NCBI RefSeq assembly: GCF_033473495.1
Contig: NC_088936.1
Coordinates: forward strand, 4,154,001 to 4,218,000
Reading direction: 5' to 3'
Length of the DNA: 64,000 nucleotides
DNA from: Cercospora beticola
Lineage: Eukaryota; Ascomycota; Dothideomycetes; Mycosphaerellales; Mycosphaerellaceae
Part shown: positions 43,014 through 55,206 of the stretch, piece by piece
Numbering within the stretch: the first letter of the stretch is position 1
Layout of the letters: each line of letters opens with the position of its first letter
Program-made: the position numbers and the translations under genes
Notes under the pieces: model-generated
Told to the model about the DNA's origin: nothing
What the model saw: only the letters and a program-made list of their open reading frames with translations
Database searches by the model: none

Positions 43014-44065
43014 ATGCGATCAATCTTGTGCGCCTCGTTCATCGCCGTGGCCGTGGCCACTGGTTCCGGAAACAACAATGCTGCCCTTTGCTCGACGATC
43101 AACAAGGTCGTTACTTCGTACAGTCAACAAGCTGCAGCAACCAAGTTCTGCAGCTCTTACCTCTCTCTTCCCTCAAGGAGCACCATCACCTCGACTGTGA
43201 CCAAGTTAGTTCCGACCACATCATGTTGCAAACTTCCCTAACACAGAAGCAGCGCCGATAGCCCGCCTGTTACGGCCACAGAAACATCTTACCTCACTTG
43301 CGCAAGCCCAGTTCCAGGCCAAAATCCCAAGAACAAGAAGAAACGAAGCAACAAGAAACCCGAGCCGAAGCCAGAATGCTACTCCAAATTCACCAAGAAT
43401 GCCCAAATCTCCACGGCTTGCTCTTGCCTTTCAATTCCCACGACTCCAGCAACGACAACCACGACCGTTTCATCTACCACTACGACTACTGTTACGGATG
43501 TTGCTACTCCAACAGCCTTTGGCGTCATGGCTGCAAACCTCAACAGGATGCACTGTCTGAAGATCGGCGACAATGCACCATATGTAAGTTGTCATCGCAC
43601 TTCACCCCCTCAAATCATCCCGTATACACAGTAGAGCCTGCGAGCACCAGCCAGACTCGAAAGAACAACCAACACAGATTGCTAACGTTCTCCTCCTCCT
43701 TCCAGGGCAGCTTTTCAGCAGACGGCAACCCCATCATCCCCAGCACATTCCACCTTGACGCCTCGGGCCGCCTCTACACCAACGACACGGTCGACAAGAG
43801 CACTGTCTTCGCAGTTCAAGGTCCTGGCCCGGCGGTCTTGTTCGTCAATCAACCTTCTGCTACGCAGAGTAAGGTCACTTGTGATGTTGTTTACATGGTC
43901 GAGGATGGTACTTGCGAGCTGGACTGCTTGAATACTCGCGGCGAGACGGTCGAGAGTATCTGCAATAATGATGGGACTGATACGCCGGATGATATTAAGG
44001 ATCCGTTTTGTCTCTCGAGTCAAACGGAGCGAGAATACGTGATGGTGAGGGTGAATCCGAAGTGA
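43014..44065 (+). CDS. Secreted Thr-rich cysteine-containing protein, unknown
   Basis: Three exons, 43014-43204, 43247-43583 and 43706-44065, giving about 295 aa; every intron is GT-AG with phase closure. The signal peptide is about 1-18 (SILCASFIAVAVATGSG). The first part is rich in Ser, Thr and Cys. Then come a basic Lys/Arg-Pro block (KNKKKRSNKK), a Cys-containing stretch around CYSKFTKNAQISTACSC, a threonine run with many TTT, and a C-terminal globular region (about 180-295) with beta-like segments and several Cys: TCDVVYMVEDGTCELDC and ESICNND. This looks like a fungal cell-wall or effector-like secreted protein, but no family match is asserted. The codons are continuous in all three exons, so the gene is probably real. 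Confidence 0.75.
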
Positions 44066-45305
<1,240 letters not shown>

Positions 45306-45705
45306 AGGAGGTCTGGTGAGGCTGATGGGATGAGATGTTGTCACTTTGAAGCGATGGCGTTTGGGGAGGGAGGATAAGCACGATGCACACCACAAGACGG
45401 AGTGCGGAGAGCAAGGCATGCATGAAGCCCCAAAATTGGCAGATTCGTATGTATCATATTATATTTCATGTTCCACGATCGATTTGCGAGCCTCACTGCT
45501 CGGCTCGTGACATCAGAGACAGTGCTAGTGCGAAGGAATTGAAGAACTTGATGTAAGATGCGAGAGAAGCACATCATGCAATTCGTAAAGGGTATCTCTA
45601 AGCTAAAAATCGCAGATAAATTACAAGATGTACAAATGGTTCCTGAGTCGTGATCATGCATCTGTGACCAACATGTAGTCCTGCGCATTGCGTCCAGTAA
45701 ATCAA
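45306..45705. other. Intergenic, tail-to-tail
   Basis: 3' flanks of DPM1 and the large F-box gene. I see nothing else. Confidence 0.6.
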
Positions 45706-47859
45706 TTAGAACAGCATACTTGCTTCCAATCTTCTCTCCACCCTCTTGCCATTGATCCCCATCTGCACTGGTTGCGCAACATCATCAAACTCCGCCAAAG
45801 CATTCGGGCCTACTTCAGGGTCCAAGCGATACTCGATCTTGGAACCCATGTTACCAAGATAGCTCCCAATGGTATGTGTAGCCTTCAGTTCATTCTCGTC
45901 TTGCACAACGACATTGAAGGAAGGCTGTGCACCACTTTCCCTCACTCGAACTTGCGCCTGGATACGACTGACGCGCAGATTTCGCTCGTAGCGGCCAGCG
46001 GCAGTGTGCTCGGAAAGGTATTCGAGGTCTTCAGTGGACAGTCTCTCGCGATAGATAGGCCGGCAGAGGCCTTGGAGCAGGCCATCGTAGTCGCATGGGA
46101 CTTTGATCGAAGTGAGGCGAGGAAATTTGTTTTCTGTAATGGACTCAGCCAGCCAAGAGAGTGATGTGCCGGGAACGAGACAATCCCAATGGAGGTGCCG
46201 GAGGCTGGGAGAAGAAAGTGCCATGGAGCGAGTGGGGGTAAAGATGCCCATCGGAGGTTCGGGAGAGCTCTCTTGGAGGATGGCGAATCGTCTGAGTCTG
46301 GTGAGGTGAGAGAGTAGGGTCTGAATAGTCTGTAAGGAGACAATCTCGAGCCCGACGAGAGTCAGACGTTCTAGTGAAAGTGCGAGGCGAGAGAACGAGA
46401 GTTGCTCGATGCCTTCGTCTGTCACGCCAGACAAGCACTCAAGGCGCAAAGACTTGACTGGAGGCAGGGTCAGAAGCGAGGTATTGTGGAAGTCTGAGCG
46501 GTGAAGACCAAACACAGCAAGATGCTTCAGCGAAGGCAGTCTGTGAAGGATGGCGGACATGGTTCCTATTCCAAGATCGACGCCCGGGTCTGCAGCTATG
46601 GCCAGCGTCTCGAGATTGGCCCAGTCGTCATGACAGAAGATGAAATGCTCCAGTCCAGGCAATGCACGCGTCGAGTCTAGGCTCCAAGCATGTGACTTGA
46701 GCCTCTTGCGGCTCGCAAGCGCTTCCAGGACCGGCGTTGTTGATTCCGTAGCCGGCAAAACGAATCCACTGACTTGCTCCAGATTGTAGCAATCCCGTAT
46801 GATCAACTGCAAGTGGTCCAAAGCCGAATCTTTCTTGAACGGCGCAAAAGCTTCGGCATCCAGTTGCTCTGCTAATTCGGCTCCGACTCGAATATGGTGT
46901 ACCAGGAACCCCAGTCCGGATGTTTTCCGCAGAACATCCACCAAGACTTTCAGCTTGCTCTTCGATTGCTTGGTTGAGAAGGCAGAGAACCGCTTCTTCA
47001 CCACCGCTTTACTGTTTGGTAGCCAGAGCTCGCGAAACAGGTGCTCTTTTGCAACTGATTGCCATTTCTTGTCCACCAGACATAGTGAGCGCAGATCCTT
47101 GCGTAGTGACAAGACGTCCACTGTTTCTTGCTGCGTATGCACATCTTCCAAATTGTCCAATATGCATTGCAGGATTTCTCTGGGCAGTTCGCCAAAAGCC
47201 TTCCGCGGCAAGTTTGATGTGCGATCTGTGCCTCGCGACCATCTTGAGCCTGGTCTTCCTCGTTCCAATTCCCATGGTGTTCTCGTCAATTTCGGGACAG
47301 TATCGAATGTGAAACTCCCAGATCTTCTCTCCCTCGGTATCGTCGGAAATGTTTGTGCCTTTTTGGGACTTTGTGGCTCTACGGTCAACGAAGTGGTTCG
47401 CTCGGGGATCGCAGGTGGGAGAGCTCGTTGGTCCATGGTAGGAATGCGCTTGCCCTGAGGTCGTCGCTGCGCACTCGGCGTGCTGATATCGCCGCTCGTG
47501 ACGTGATATTGCACTAGCTTTCCCTTCGCTGGTCTGTACGGTTGTGCCTCGCCTTGCTCTGATGGCGTGACCGAGCGGAGCACGCTCGACGCGCTGGAGA
47601 AGCGCGAAAATACACCACGTATCGTTGACACATTGCTCTTCGTGCTCCCCGTCTTGCTCTGCACGCTCGGTGCTTGACTTCTCACACTTGGCGCGTAGCT
47701 CATCACATTCGGAGCCTGACTGCGTACACTAGGAGCCTCGCTTTGCACACTCTGGGCCTGACTGGTGATCGTGGAAGCTGCGCTGCTCACGCTCGGCGTC
47801 CGTTGCGGTCGTGAGAAGTTGACATATCGTCTCCCTCCGCCCACTTGAGGGGAAGCCAT
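45706..47859 (-). CDS. F-box protein with leucine-rich helices
   Basis: Single exon, 717 aa, ATG at 47859 (the frame above it has no supported start). The N-terminal 80 residues hold an imperfect repeat of Ser/Ala/Pro/Val words (AQSVQSEAPSVRSQAP-like), and are otherwise disordered. An F-box-like motif lies near residues 225-270: AFGELPREILQCILDNL followed by CLVDKKWQSVAKEHLFREL. The rest has Leu-rich repeat-like helix-strand turns, as in LPSLKHLAVFGLHRSD, LPPVKSLRLECLSGV and SLRHLHWDCLVPG, which suits substrate recognition in an SCF-type ubiquitin ligase. The substrate is unknown. The Gly/Ser-rich N-terminus contains many predicted phosphorylation-prone Ser-Pro pairs. Confidence 0.82.
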   Translation of the reverse strand: MASPQVGGGRRYVNFSRPQRTPSVSSAASTITSQAQSVQSEAPSVRSQAPNVMSYAPSVRSQAPSVQSKTGSTKSNVSTIRGVFSRFSSASSVLRSVTPSEQGEAQPYRPAKGKLVQYHVTSGDISTPSAQRRPQGKRIPTMDQRALPPAIPERTTSLTVEPQSPKKAQTFPTIPRERRSGSFTFDTVPKLTRTPWELERGRPGSRWSRGTDRTSNLPRKAFGELPREILQCILDNLEDVHTQQETVDVLSLRKDLRSLCLVDKKWQSVAKEHLFRELWLPNSKAVVKKRFSAFSTKQSKSKLKVLVDVLRKTSGLGFLVHHIRVGAELAEQLDAEAFAPFKKDSALDHLQLIIRDCYNLEQVSGFVLPATESTTPVLEALASRKRLKSHAWSLDSTRALPGLEHFIFCHDDWANLETLAIAADPGVDLGIGTMSAILHRLPSLKHLAVFGLHRSDFHNTSLLTLPPVKSLRLECLSGVTDEGIEQLSFSRLALSLERLTLVGLEIVSLQTIQTLLSHLTRLRRFAILQESSPEPPMGIFTPTRSMALSSPSLRHLHWDCLVPGTSLSWLAESITENKFPRLTSIKVPCDYDGLLQGLCRPIYRERLSTEDLEYLSEHTAAGRYERNLRVSRIQAQVRVRESGAQPSFNVVVQDENELKATHTIGSYLGNMGSKIEYRLDPEVGPNALAEFDDVAQPVQMGINGKRVERRLEASMLF

Positions 47860-49128
47860 GCTGGCAAGGTGATTGTTGCGCTCCCACCCTCTCAAGCTAT
47901 GACCCTTTGCGCCAGCTGCACAGCAACCCAATGCAACGCTCGAGATGGTGAAGTCCAGCCAACGGGAAACAATGTCGCCAATGCGGGGCTGCGTAGAGTG
48001 TACAAACAGACCAGTTCCAACGGTCGTCGCACTGCAATGGCAGCAGCACGCAACCAGCAGCGACGACGTTGCGAAAGGAGAGGTTGAGAAAGCGAAAGAG
48101 AAGGTGACGCCGCCACCGCGCGGACGCACTCACCGAATGGCCAACCAGGTACGCGCATCTCCACCGCACAGGTGCCAGCAAAGCGGAGAACGAGTAGGGC
48201 ACGCTTAGCTCGCCTCTCCGTGTGGATTTACGGCCTTGCGCAAGCCCATCCATCACTTGAGATGGCGGCGCAGGAGCCTTGTGCTTGCCGTTTTGGTGGA
48301 CATTAGCGACCGAAAGCACCAGCCAAAGGCTAAATGATTAGAACATCTCCCCACGCTTTGGGAGAATCGGCTGACTCGCGTGCTGCTCATCCTCCTCCTG
48401 CGCGTGTTTGGCGAGTCGTTGCAGCAGCAGTTGTCCTTTTCTTCACATCGCGTGAGTTATATTGCTGCAGCAGTAGCGCTGCATCCAACGTCTCGTGCTT
48501 TTGCAGGCGTTCAACGGCTCATCGCGCTCGTCCACAATTTGCGGTCTTGTTTTTTGCTCGGCGCAAGGCTGGGAATGGCTGGCTGACCATTCGACGCCAT
48601 TCCTTGTCCAGAAAGGATCACATGTGCAATTCCTGCGCCGTCACTCGTGTCCTCGCACCGTACCTTGCAGCAGATGTGGTTGTCGCAATGAAGATCACAA
48701 ATTCGAGAGGAAGAAGCGTTGCGTCGTGAAAGAAGAAAGGGCAGGCGACGTTGCTGTCGCACGAGCACAAACACGAGCCGCGTCTCCGCGACAAGGATGC
48801 CTCCTCCACCTCCACCTCCACCACAGCAACGAAGCGGTGAGCGGACCACACGCGACAAAGATACATCAAGAACGCGTTGAGACTCCAACACTCTGGCAAT
48901 GGAAAGCGACAACTCAAGAACGCATGAAATAACGTCGTTTCGCTGCCATTCGTGAACAGCCATCCGTAGACCGACTAACCAACTAGTTACTAACCGCCCC
49001 ATCTAGCCCTGCGCCTGCGCGAATATGCTATGATATGCCTCATCATGTTGAAGTCGAAGAAATGCCCAACAACGCCTTTTTGTTCATCAATGCAAGATCT
49101 TGCGCATCAAGACACGTCACCAAATTGC
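47860..49128. other. Intergenic region of 1.27 kb
   Basis: Upstream of the F-box gene and downstream of the CECR5-type gene. Overlapping short frames on both strands lack support, and a C/T- and Pro-codon-like stretch lies near 48790-48830. No repeat family or RNA gene is seen. Confidence 0.5.
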
Positions 49129-50668
49129 CTACTCGATAGCAGCGGCGGCGGCTTCAAGCTTCAGAGGGTTGACGTTCTCATCAGACCACTTGAACTTGAA
49201 CTCCTCACCAAGCTCCTTCTTGATAGCCGTCTGCACAGCCTCGAGCACATTGGTGAACACGCCAAAGTTAGCTGGGTTGTTCTCGTCATTCTCGCCACCT
49301 TGGAAGACACCAGTGCGGACAAGACATGTGTTCCAACCATACATGTTCTGCAGCAAATGTTAGCAATTTGATCATTGACAGAAAAGGCAGCAGGGCGGAA
49401 AGGACAAGACTTACACCTCCGACGATATCCGAAGCGGGGTTGTCACCAACCATGTAAATGTTCTTGGGCAACTTCTCCTCGTTGTGGATCGTCTCCATCC
49501 AGCTGGCAATCACCTCGTCGGCATACTTGTATGTCGCCAACTCAGGCTTACCGTAGACGACACGCTCGAGGTCCTCTCCGGTCAAGGCTTTGTACATAGC
49601 CTCCAGGCCGATACGGAAAGTACCTTGCGACATACGCGGGTAAGGGTGCTCGGTAGGGCACAGCAAGTCACCTTGCGAGAAGTAGATGGGAATACGCTGC
49701 GAGACTGGGTCCTTGGCGCGTGTACCGAAGAGGCCGTTCTCGGATTGCAGGAGATCCATGATGATTTGCATGTCTGTGGCATAATCGCGAGAGTCGGAGA
49801 AGACCATGATGGCATCGATGCGGTGCTTGGAGAAGTCACGAGGGCGGGATGTCGCTCGCTCGGCGTCAGTGAAGACTCGGTAGGGAGCGATAGTTGGATC
49901 CCAGGCGATGATGTCGTTGGGCACGACGATATCTTCGAAGCCGTACTGCTCTGCGACCTCTCGGCACTTGTAGCCCTCGCCTCCAACTACGAGAACAGTC
50001 TTGTAGTATTCTGCAAGAGCGGACATGGGCGTGTGTGACTGAATGAATTGCTCGGTGCTGATGGGGTTGTGCAGGATTTTCGAGAGCTGGTCTACACGAG
50101 CTTGCTCAGGCTTTCCAGAACCGTTTGTGAGGAAGATGTGTGGGATCTTGATGCCGAGCTCGTTGTCTCCGTTCAAGATTTCCAGGACTCGCTGGCCTTC
50201 AGGAATTAATCGATCTCCGTGGACAAGCACACCATCGATGTCGAAAACGAATGCCATGTCCTTGGCTGCCTTCACCTTTTGGCTCGACATATCCTGCACT
50301 TGGCTAGCCAAAATCTCACGAGTTGGCTGGATGGGCGGCATGCCCGGCCTTTGTGGCTTGCCATCTGCGTAAGCTATCGATGAAAGTCGGGATTGACGCT
50401 TTGAACGTGGGATTGGCAGGGCTGCTCCGAAAGAGTTCCTTGAGCCTCGTCGGTCCTTCTGAGAGGGTGAGAGGGAGAGCTGGTGCATAAATGGCGTAGC
50501 ATCAGCGATGCTGCTTCTGGTAGCTGGCACCTCGATGGCACCAAAGCTTCCTCTCCCTCGTCCATGGCCACCAACGCCCTCCTCTGGAGCGAGCTCAGTC
50601 GTGCTCTGGGTGTTGTTGACGACTGGAGCAGCCTCCGTGGCGAAGTCCTTGTTGTCGGTGGTAGACAT
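49129..50668 (-). CDS. HAD IIA-type phosphatase-like protein, CECR5 family
   Basis: Two exons, 50668-49415 and 49347-49129, with a 67-bp intron (GTAAGT...CTGCAG) at phase 0, giving 490 aa. After a disordered Ser/Arg-rich N-terminus of about 130 residues comes the HAD motif I DIDGVL within FVFDIDGVLVHGDRL, then motif II FLTNGSG and motif IV VGDNPASDIVGG, followed across the intron by NMYGWNTCLVRTGVF. The pattern is that of the TIGR01456 (CECR5) branch of HAD-IIA, usually mitochondrial or cytosolic with unknown substrate. A glycerol-phosphate phosphatase-like activity is a guess. The N-terminal region contains an Arg/Ser-rich stretch that could act as a targeting segment. Confidence 0.9.
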
Positions 50669-52043
50669 GATGGCGGTATTGATGCTCGTGAATTCCTCTC
50701 AGACTCCTGGTACTGATTCGAGCTGGCAACAAAGGAAGAGCAGAAAGAAGCTGGTGGAGCTCGAATATGGGTATATGGATGGAGCTCTTGTGAGGTCACA
50801 AAAATGAAATAGGTGGGCAAGCAAGTGTCTCGAAGGACTGGTTGTCCAGGGTATCTCGTGTTTATATTCAACCTACGCCCTCCGAGCTGTTCCCCTCGAA
50901 AGGGCACGACAGCTGGCACAAACATGAAGCCATTCCGTCACCAAGCCGCCCGCCGGGATGCGATTCTCTGGCAACCGTTCATCTCAACAGACATGGTCCT
51001 TGCTGCACAAACAATGCGCGCAATGCAATGGCGTATGAGGTGGTCGATAGAGAGATCCACCCTGTTGCGGCAACGATGTCATAGTGTCTCCAACACACTA
51101 TTCTCGTCCAAAAACGGTCCCTGAGTTGACACGACATGGTGCCGTCCCTGGATACGGTTTGTTGTCTACTGTTAGAATGAAATGTGGGACATGTTCCAGA
51201 AAATCATCCAGCAAGAAAGGGCAAATCCAACAAGGAGTCGAACAGCCACCAAAGAACCTGTGCAATTACTGCAAAAAGCTCGCAGATAAGCCGCAGACGC
51301 CGCGATAGTAAGAAAAAGCTTCATCATCCTACACGACCAATTACAGCGACGAAGCTCTTTTGCATATGACTCCGAGTCCTTCTCGCGAATAGTGGATCAC
51401 AGAGGACGGGATGTTGCTTCTCTGTCAGAAACGTCCAGTGGCATGCAACGCTTTGAACAGTGGTCGTTTAGTGTGTTTCTATTCCTTGCCCGGGCCGAAG
51501 ATTGATCTGAGGTTTGCTGTGTGGTTTTCGCCAGGGTCCAGCTTTGCGGTCGCTCTTTCTTCGGGCGGACTGAGGGTATGATATCACTCTGGAGTCCTTG
51601 GAGCAGAGATATACCAATCCACGCTGTTCATTCTTCTGTTCGTTACCGCGGACGATGGAGAATTCTTCGCAGAAGTATCCACAGCTATGACGGCCAGCAT
51701 CGGAGAGCGAGGAGGGTTTAATGTGGATATTGGCGACATGGGATGTCTGGATGGTGTGACGTCGATGGACTGGTCGTTCAACGAGCCATGGATTGTTGTG
51801 TTGTTGCGGTGTGCTAAGAAGATGTTGAATGTGCCGATGATGCTGATGATGAAAAGTCTGAAAGATGAGTTTTGGAGAAAGGTGTTATCAACGCGGATGG
51901 GTAGCGGATCCGAGGAAGTGTTGCTGTTGGATTGTATTGTTCGTAGTACATCACAATTTCTTGACTCTACACATTCTTCTCTTGTTCAAGCTCAATTTCC
52001 TAAAGACTTGATTTTCTGACTCAGAGCATACCGATCATTCAAG
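50669..52043. other. Intergenic between divergent genes
   Basis: 1.37 kb upstream of the CECR5-type gene and the aldo-keto reductase. Apart from the 43-codon CxxC frame listed separately, frames at 51521-52019 have no domain support. The last 70 bases are T/C-rich, as before many fungal starts. Confidence 0.5.
51177..51308 (+). CDS. Possible small CxxC/CxxC zinc-ribbon-like ORF
   Basis: A 43-codon frame starting MKCGTCSRKSSSKKG and ending with LCNYCKKLADKPQ. Two CxxC pairs 24 residues apart would fit a small zinc-binding ribbon. The spacing and Lys-rich content suggest a real small protein or a last exon, but the frame has no other support, so it may be chance. Confidence 0.25.
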   Translation: MKCGTCSRKSSSKKGQIQQGVEQPPKNLCNYCKKLADKPQTPR

Positions 52044-53024
52044 ATGTCGAACGGCAAGACTTTCACGCTCAACAACGGCGTTTCCATCCCTGCAGTGGGC
52101 TTTGGCACTTTCGCCAACGAAGGCTCCAAAGGCGAGACTTACAAAGCTGTCACACACGCTCTCAATGTCGGTTACCGTCACCTTGACTGCGCGTGGTTTT
52201 ACCAAAACGAAGATGAAGTCGGTGATGCAGTAGTCGATTTCCTCAAATCCAACCCTTCCGTCCACCGCAGCGATATCTTCATCTGCACAAAAGTCTGGAA
52301 CCACCTCCACGAGCCTGAAGAAGTGAAATGGAGCTTGCAGAGCTCGCTGAAGAAATTGAAAGTCGATTATCTGGATCTTTTCCTCGTGCATTGGCCAATT
52401 GCAGCGGAGAAGGACGAGAACTACAACCCCAAGTTGAACGAGAAGGGACAATATGTGATCAAGGAAGAGTTGACAAACAACCCACGACCCACATGGAGGG
52501 CAATGGAGGAGATCTATGAGTCTGGTAAAGCCAGAGCGATCGGTGTCTCCAACTGGACAGTCCCTGGTCTTAAGGATATGCTCAGCTGGGCAAAGGTCAA
52601 GCCCGCAGTGAACCAGATCGAGATTCATCCTTTCCTTCCAAACGAGGAATTGGTCAACTTTTGCTTCGAGAACAACATTTTGCCTCAGGCCTACTCGCCG
52701 CTCGGATCGCAGAACCAAGTTCCAACGACGGGCGAGAAGGTTAACACAAACAAGACCTTGAACGAGATTGCGGAGAAGGGTGGCAATACCCTTGCTCAAG
52801 TGCTGATCGCTTGGGGTATTCGCCGAGGATATGTTGTTCTGCCGAAGAGCTCGACGCCTTCCCGAATCGAGAGCAATTTCAAGAGCATTGATCTGAGCGA
52901 CGAAGATTTCGAGGCAGTAAATGCCGTTGCGAAGGGTCGCCACACCCGTTTTGTCAACATGAAGGGTGACTTTGGCTATGATGTCTGGCCAGAGGATAGC
53001 CAGATCGCGGATGTTCAAAAGTAA
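52044..53024 (+). CDS. Aldo-keto reductase
   Basis: Single exon, 326 aa, the usual family size. The full AKR tetrad is visible: Asp48 and Tyr53 in HLDCAWFYQNEDEVG, Lys83 in CTKVWNH, and His116 in LVHWP. Other family marks are GFGTF near the start, AIGVSNWTVPGL, VNQIEIHPFLPNEEL and the NADPH-binding LPKSSTPSRIESNF. The enzyme would reduce aldehydes or sugars (glycerol/xylose-like) with NADPH. The substrate cannot be read; a C-terminal loop with NMKGDFGYDVWPEDSQ is more like glycerol-2-dehydrogenase-type fungal enzymes, an uncertain hint. It is probably cytosolic. A long open frame on the opposite strand over the whole gene is an artefact of coding bias. Confidence 0.93.
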   Translation: MSNGKTFTLNNGVSIPAVGFGTFANEGSKGETYKAVTHALNVGYRHLDCAWFYQNEDEVGDAVVDFLKSNPSVHRSDIFICTKVWNHLHEPEEVKWSLQSSLKKLKVDYLDLFLVHWPIAAEKDENYNPKLNEKGQYVIKEELTNNPRPTWRAMEEIYESGKARAIGVSNWTVPGLKDMLSWAKVKPAVNQIEIHPFLPNEELVNFCFENNILPQAYSPLGSQNQVPTTGEKVNTNKTLNEIAEKGGNTLAQVLIAWGIRRGYVVLPKSSTPSRIESNFKSIDLSDEDFEAVNAVAKGRHTRFVNMKGDFGYDVWPEDSQIADVQK

Positions 53025-53709
53025 AGGTAACAGAGTCAAGAGTCATAACGTCTTGTTCAAAGGATAAGGCGAAGATGCAAGAGCGATGGTAGATGTACCC
53101 GTGACCACTGGCGTTGAACGGATGCCTTAGCCTTGAATGGAGGATGCAGCATCTGGTCGGCTTCTGTTCAGGTCAGTCTAGGGATGGAGCCATAGTGTAT
53201 GGCGTTCGTAAACGATGGCGACGATCTGCAGAGAGAATCAGTGAATACCCCGAGCGACGAATAGAAGACGGACACGAGATGAATGTGCTGTTGTGGAAGC
53301 TCTAGATATACATACAGTACCTGGCAAAAGATTATGGTCAACTTACAGTCCTTCTAAGTTACGCAAAGGTGAATTGTCATGTTGAGCACCCAGCGTGTAC
53401 ACTTTGCTCTCGTGACCCAGTCCCGTGCCCAACGAGGTTTGGACTTCCACTTCCTGCATGTTGGACCGGTCCTGCACAGGGCCGTCGTAGCCCACGCGTT
53501 GTCTCGTGCGGCTGGTTTTGCAGCCCAACTATCCTGAGTTGATTTGTTGCCGTGTAGCGGATGGATACCCAAGGTGATGAGACCACGATCATGCGCTGCT
53601 ACTGCGCCGATTGATCAATTGCGACAAATCGTTGTTTAACCTCGCAAATCTTTACCTGCTGAGACGACGAATGAAGCTATCGTAGCCGAGTATGGGCGGT
53701 GTCAACAAT
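53025..53709. other. Intergenic, tail-to-tail
   Basis: 3' flanks of the aldo-keto reductase and the following unknown gene. Short overlapping minus-strand frames at about 53343-53592 are shadows. I see nothing else. Confidence 0.55.
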
Positions 53710-55206
53710 TCAAGCGAAGCTTGGGAATGGAATGCGCGTTGGTCGAGATACTTCTTGCCGTTCTTGTACGGTATCTCTTCTTCCCAACCGGAGATGGATC
53801 TCACGCTCATCCCGCTCAGCATAGGCAGTCTTCTCTGGGAGATATAAAGGAATTCTACCTCTGACCCAAGTGGCATCTTTATGGTGTCCCTGGTGTGAGA
53901 GTAAGGCTGCACAATGCAAAATACCGCGATACCAGTTCTCCATGGTTCTTTGATCGTTCTTGCTTCTTCCTGTCACAGTGGAGTGAGCTTGAGACAGGTC
54001 GTCAGGAAAGAAGAACTTCAAATTCTTGAGATAGAGGGTGGCGGACGGCTTGTATGGGTGAAGAAGTAATAGCATCGCCGCGTCGGCCTGTGAGAACGCC
54101 TCCCGTATCGCTTGCTTTCTGGGATCTACAGGTCCCTCGTAGCTGGAAAAGGCAAGTGGCAATGCCTCAATGAGCTTGTCGTATCGCTCGCCATCGATTT
54201 TCTCGCCGGGTGCAAGTTCAACGTCGCCTCGGGGATTGACATTTCGAAGGCGACGAGTCAACAACTTTGACAGGTAAGTACTCGCGCCGCCAAGTGGAAG
54301 GCAGGTCAATTGCGGCATGAGCTTAGTTGCGGCGACAAAAGTATCCAGAGCGGCGTTCAGCCCGCCGGGTCGGAGCCGCTGAATTGTGCCCGAAGGCGCG
54401 GGATCCCAAGTGACACCTGCTTTCGCGCGTAGCGTAGCAGACAGCAGTCGGCCGCGCCATCGGTATCTATAAAGGCTTTCCCTCCGTAGACTCAAAGCGA
54501 CGCCGGGCGGGGGTCCTTGAAGAGAGTCCGGAGCTTTCACATCAAGTTTGATCCACTGCCAGATGTTCTCCTCCCGTCCTTCGTGTAAAAGGAAGAAGAC
54601 CAGATTCTCCAGAAAGCGAACGTTGTCTGCATAGCTTTCGGATGTATACAGATTGCTACGCAGCAGCCAGAGGAAGACGCGTCGACCGGGTTGAAGCTCA
54701 TCCAGAAGCTTGGGCTTTCGTGCGTCGCGAGCAGTATCGTACTCTTTTCTCACATGGTCTAGACACAACTCTGCAATGCGAACGGTCGCGGCACCTTCTT
54801 GGTCGTACTCCTCAAGCAGTGCGATCGGGTCCCTTTGTGGGTTCTTTTGGAGCTCAACTTTGGCAGTGCCGAAGTCTTTGCCGCCCTTGACCATTAATGG
54901 GTTGGTCAGGACAGAAGCCATATGCTTCTGAGCCAACGCCGCGGACGAGTGCATGCTTTTGTGGCTGACATTGGGAAAACCAGCGTTTAGCTCCGGTCGA
55001 GTCTTCGAGTCCTCCGCAGCAGCTGATGGATGCACAGCGTCCAGATGTTTGCGAAAGGAGCTCGTCAGAGCTGTCAAGAGCCTCTTGGACTCGGAGGTCG
55101 TGAGTGGCGCATTGCCACTGGGATGGATCTTGTCGATGATGTTCTTCAGGCCCAGCACCACACCAGTCTTCTTCATGTTCCTGGTGTGGGTGTGGCGAGC
55201 AAACAT
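53710..55206 (-). CDS. Hypothetical conserved-looking protein, possibly mitochondrial
   Basis: Single exon, about 498 aa from the ATG at 55206; the open frame above it starts with GTG. No named family is recognised. The N-terminus begins MFARHTHTRNMKKTG, basic and with few acidic residues, which would fit a mitochondrial presequence but is not proof. The body is helical and long, with LTTSESKRLLTALTSSFRKHL and the stretch RDPIALLEEYDQEGAATVRI; a loop with GPPPGVALSLRRESLYRYRW is distinct. The coding bias is strong throughout. The minus-strand frame at 53652-53912 overlaps its 3' end in another frame and is treated as a shadow. Divergent from DEF1, 442 bp apart. Confidence 0.72.
   Translation of the reverse strand: MFARHTHTRNMKKTGVVLGLKNIIDKIHPSGNAPLTTSESKRLLTALTSSFRKHLDAVHPSAAAEDSKTRPELNAGFPNVSHKSMHSSAALAQKHMASVLTNPLMVKGGKDFGTAKVELQKNPQRDPIALLEEYDQEGAATVRIAELCLDHVRKEYDTARDARKPKLLDELQPGRRVFLWLLRSNLYTSESYADNVRFLENLVFFLLHEGREENIWQWIKLDVKAPDSLQGPPPGVALSLRRESLYRYRWRGRLLSATLRAKAGVTWDPAPSGTIQRLRPGGLNAALDTFVAATKLMPQLTCLPLGGASTYLSKLLTRRLRNVNPRGDVELAPGEKIDGERYDKLIEALPLAFSSYEGPVDPRKQAIREAFSQADAAMLLLLHPYKPSATLYLKNLKFFFPDDLSQAHSTVTGRSKNDQRTMENWYRGILHCAALLSHQGHHKDATWVRGRIPLYLPEKTAYAERDEREIHLRLGRRDTVQERQEVSRPTRIPFPSFA

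Noticed and set aside
48334..49002. Overlapping frames on both strands in the 47.9-49.1 kb gap
   Set aside because: Low-complexity Cys/Ser/Arg content with no consistent frame or motif.
52035..53039. Open frame of 334 codons antisense to the aldo-keto reductase
   Set aside because: It mirrors the real gene almost exactly and is explained by its codon bias. No domain is visible and its start lacks support.
53652..53912. 86-codon frame overlapping the end of the 53710-55206 gene
   Set aside because: It overlaps the better-supported frame and continues past its stop; it could be a missed last exon, but no clean donor/acceptor pair was found.
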